This document shows, in pieces, positions 63,001 to 64,000 of a stretch of 64,000 nucleotides of DNA. Position numbers and translations under genes: made by a program. Every line of letters begins with the position of its first letter. Position 1 is the first letter of the stretch. This DNA comes from CAZJAH01 sp964544155. Lineage in GTDB: Bacteria > Bacteroidota > Ignavibacteria > Kapaibacteriales > UBA2268. Where the stretch lies: contig CAZJAH010000003.1 in assembly GCA_964544155.1 (NCBI GenBank), positions 117,614 through 181,613 of the forward strand. The letters run 5' to 3'. The notes beneath the pieces were generated by a model. That model was not told the DNA's origin and ran no database searches. It was given only the letters and a program-made list of their open reading frames with translations.

Positions 63001-63356
63001 TTGTTTTCACCTGTGCCGACCCAAACTATTTCGCGGTTATCCGGATCGAGTGTTACGCAGCCTATCGAGTAAGAACCCTGGCTATCGAACACGGGATCGA
63101 AAGTAACGCCGCCGTTAGTTGTTTTCCATACGCCGCCTGAAGCCACACCAACAAAGTAATAGCTTCTGTCATTAGGATCTACGGCTAAGTCGGATATTCT
63201 GCCGGAAGTAAGGGCCGGGCCAATAAGCCTTAATTTAAGGCCGGAAAAAGTGGAAGCCTTCATGGGGCTTTTGTCTTCATCATCCTGTGCGTGCGCGCTA
63301 TTAAGCAAAAAAGCCAGGAAGGCCGTCAAAGCAATCAGCTTGAGTAATTTCTTCAT
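60090..63356 (-). CDS. secreted VPS10/BNR-repeat (sortilin-like propeller) protein
   Basis: A 1088-residue exported protein often annotated as a glycosyl hydrolase-like BNR protein. The signal peptide is KKLLKLIALTAFLAFLLNSAHA. Many BNR/Asp-box units (S.DGG..W, for example KSTDGGKSWKHM, KTTDAGKNWFKI, RTTNRGGSWEKM, KSEDRGNSWKRI) form one or two propellers over residues 30-760. A C-terminal part with an Ig-like stretch and a helical tail (about 960-1088) follows. No T9SS sorting domain is present. Catalytic activity is not shown by the sequence. A promoter probably lies in the 200 bases before it. It is convergent with the ABC transporter. Confidence 0.85.
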   Translation of the reverse strand: MKKLLKLIALTAFLAFLLNSAHAQDDEDKSPMKASTFSGLKLRLIGPALTSGRISDLAVDPNDRSYYFVGVASGGVWKTTNGGVTFDPVFDSQGSYSIGCVTLDPDNREIVWVGTGENNSQRSVGYGDGVYKSTDGGKSWKHMGLKESEHIGKIIIDPNNSNVVYVAAQGPLWGPGGDRGLYKSTDGGENWEKSLYISENTGVSDLVMDPRDPDVLYCSAYQRRRHVFTLINGGPESAVYKTTDAGKNWFKIHTGLPSVDLGRVGLAISPANPDIVYAIVEAAEDKGGIFRTTNRGGSWEKMNDYISSSPQYYQELVADPKDPDMFYSLDTYSRWTDDGGKTIQRLPLKNRHVDDHALFIDPNNTNYLLIGGDGGLYESYDRGQTWRFFENLPVTQFYRIQADNSEPFYYVYGGTQDNNSLGAPSRTTSRYGIMNQDWFYLVGGDGYEVQIDPEDPNIVYGQWQYGGLVRYDRRSGEVTGIKPQPERDEELRWNWDAPVLISPHKHTRLYFAANKIFKSEDRGNSWKRISGDLTRQIDRNELEVMGKVWSPEAVSKNASTSLYGNIVSLAESPLKEGLLYAGTDDGLIQVTEDMGKSWRKTDVFPGVPETSYVADIYPSRHNADVVYAIFNNHKNSDFKPYLLKSMDKGKSWESITADLPDNEPLWTIEEDHADPNLLFVGTEFSLYFTNNGGSKWIELKGGFPVIAVRDLDIQERENDLVVGTFGRGIYILDDYTPLRHSKESDLEAEAKIFPIKDSWMYTQMTTKARGREGETFYKAENPEFGAAITYYLKEPVKTLKQERKEKEKEIRESKDKKYEYPTFGRLAQEDSEDSPYLLFVINDAEGNEVRKLKAPPSTGLNRITWDLKYASTNPVNEKTDINKHSGFPVLPGTYSVTMYKFIRGEFSKLAGPVEFNTKVLDNTTLPAPDRNLLDSFYKDVQELTRAVYGLNEYLSDIKERIGAVRTALKVTPEADLEMLKRADRIDSVYHEVNLILNGNKTKSSRNANSPMSLSDRLGNILWSIWQTSSAPTQTNLDSYDIAEEQLNDSFQILDDLVNQRLLPLEEKMNEMNAPYTPGRFPDYRRMSR

Positions 63357-63556
63357 ATCAATATTAAACTAGTTATACAATTAAGATTTAGTTAAAACTC
63401 GGATTAACAATTATATGAAAATTCGGGCAATTATCCTTTTAACTTACGGTAAGCCGGGTGGAAAGTTACGGGATTATTGTGAGGAATACTGCTATTAAAT
63501 AAAGAAGAAATATTTTTTTAAAAAATGTTTTGGAGATATAAAAAAAGAAAATTTAG

Positions 63557-64000
63557 TATTTTGAAACTGAATTAAATTTTAGAAACCCCGTTATCGGGGC
63601 CCGAAGGCCGGCAGTAGAAAGTTTTGCGCGGACAGGGTCGGTCAGGTCTATTCGCGCGAAGAGATCGAAGCGATGGATAACGGCCAGGGCCTTCCGGTAA
63701 TGTTTTACGGCGGCGGCTGGAACTGCCGTCACAGATGGGTGCCGGTAAGCCCCGGCAAGATCGATGTAGAAAAAGGGGCTAAGCCCGATAAAAGCGAACA
63801 CGCCGCGATGAAAGTTTTGGAAATCCACGGCCATAGCGGGACGTTTAAAAAAGCTTCAGGAAGAGGCCGCGCTCATGACCTTGAACTGGACGGTATGAAA
63901 GCTGAGATCAAAACGCTGACGGCTAAAACCCGCTCCGGCAACGAGAGCGAAAGGATTAGGCAAAGCCTCCGCGACGCAAGGCAGCAAGGAGCAGAATGGG
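63557..64000 (+). pseudogene. phage Mu gpF-like head protein with C-terminal toxin-like domain (no 5' end; cut by window)
   Basis: An open frame from just after a TAG at 63554 to the window end, with no start codon before conserved sequence begins. The translation shows FRNPRYRGPKAGSRKFCADRVGQVYSREEIEAMDNGQGLPVMFYGGGWNCRHRWVPV in pieces. FCADRVGQVYSREEI and GGGWNCRHRW are the end of the Mu gpF-like minor head protein. The next part (DLELDGMKAEIKTL...ESERIRQSLRDARQQGAEW) resembles the E.K nuclease core of CdiA-CT or PBECR-type toxins found at the C-terminus of phage gpF proteins. The N-terminal half of the head protein is missing. The region is richer in GC than the DNA before it, a sign of transfer. 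The coding strand is +. Confidence 0.7.

Noticed and set aside
63553..63834. 93-residue minus-strand frame at the right edge
   Set aside because: It is the antisense shadow of the phage head-protein fragment on the + strand.
1..64000. tRNA, rRNA or riboswitch genes
   Set aside because: I looked through the intergenic stretches by eye and found no T-arm or cloverleaf pattern and no known riboswitch core; a covariance-model search was not possible.

Overview
The window looks like part of the chromosome of a Gram-negative, free-living bacterium of the Bacteroidota/Chlorobiota/Ignavibacteriota group, most likely on the Ignavibacteria or Kapabacteria side. The evidence is a type IX secretion (T9SS) C-terminal sorting domain on a giant secreted protein, an LptD-type LPS assembly porin, PKD/Ig-like repeats, DUF4292-like and NTF2-like lipoproteins, and at least one promoter of the TTG-N19-TAnnTTTG type. 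The DNA is AT-rich and coding-dense. I see no rRNA, tRNA, CRISPR array or insertion sequence. The left edge cuts a cytochrome c gene and the right edge cuts a phage-derived gene.

Positions 1-7.5 kb hold metabolism and stress genes: a diheme cytochrome c, a baeRF-type release-factor-like protein, polyphosphate kinase (ppk1), a LolC/E-type permease, a CDF metal efflux pump with an 18-bp palindrome just upstream, and a stress-type short-chain dehydrogenase. At 7.6-9.3 kb an encapsulin shell gene with no visible cargo gene lies divergent to an RsbW-like kinase and STAS antagonist pair. From 9.4 to 18 kb come a PHP-glycosyltransferase fusion, an outer-membrane protein, a TrkA-C gene remnant, a hydrolase, an acyl-CoA carboxyltransferase with its biotin carrier, and a second glycosyltransferase.

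Positions 18-36 kb are mostly housekeeping: hisS, recR with ybaB, pspA with a YbjN-like gene, lptD with a DUF4292-like lipoprotein, a PTPS-like gene overlapping folE, and rnhB. Among them are sensor kinases, two REC-first hybrid kinases, two NTF2-like lipoproteins and a barrel-plus-OmpA protein. Positions 35.7-45.4 kb form a signalling island, all on the + strand: a PAS kinase with an NtrC-type sigma-54 activator, two stand-alone receiver proteins, a second PAS kinase and a REC-PAS-PAS kinase. It ends in a terminator.

Positions 45.7-58.2 kb form a self-contained two-gene unit with its own promoter and terminator. The first gene encodes a 3355-residue T9SS cargo: a seven-bladed propeller, 23 tandem Ig/PKD-like repeats of about 83 residues, two ASH-like domains, a cohesin-like domain and a sorting domain. 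The second gene encodes an outer-membrane barrel protein with two OmpA-like domains. This is the most distinctive system in the window. Two diverged paralogues of the second protein lie at 11.9 kb and 25.3 kb. The unit is followed by an MsbA-like ABC transporter, a large VPS10/BNR-type secreted protein on the opposite strand, and a 5'-truncated phage head-protein gene whose C-terminus resembles a nuclease toxin.
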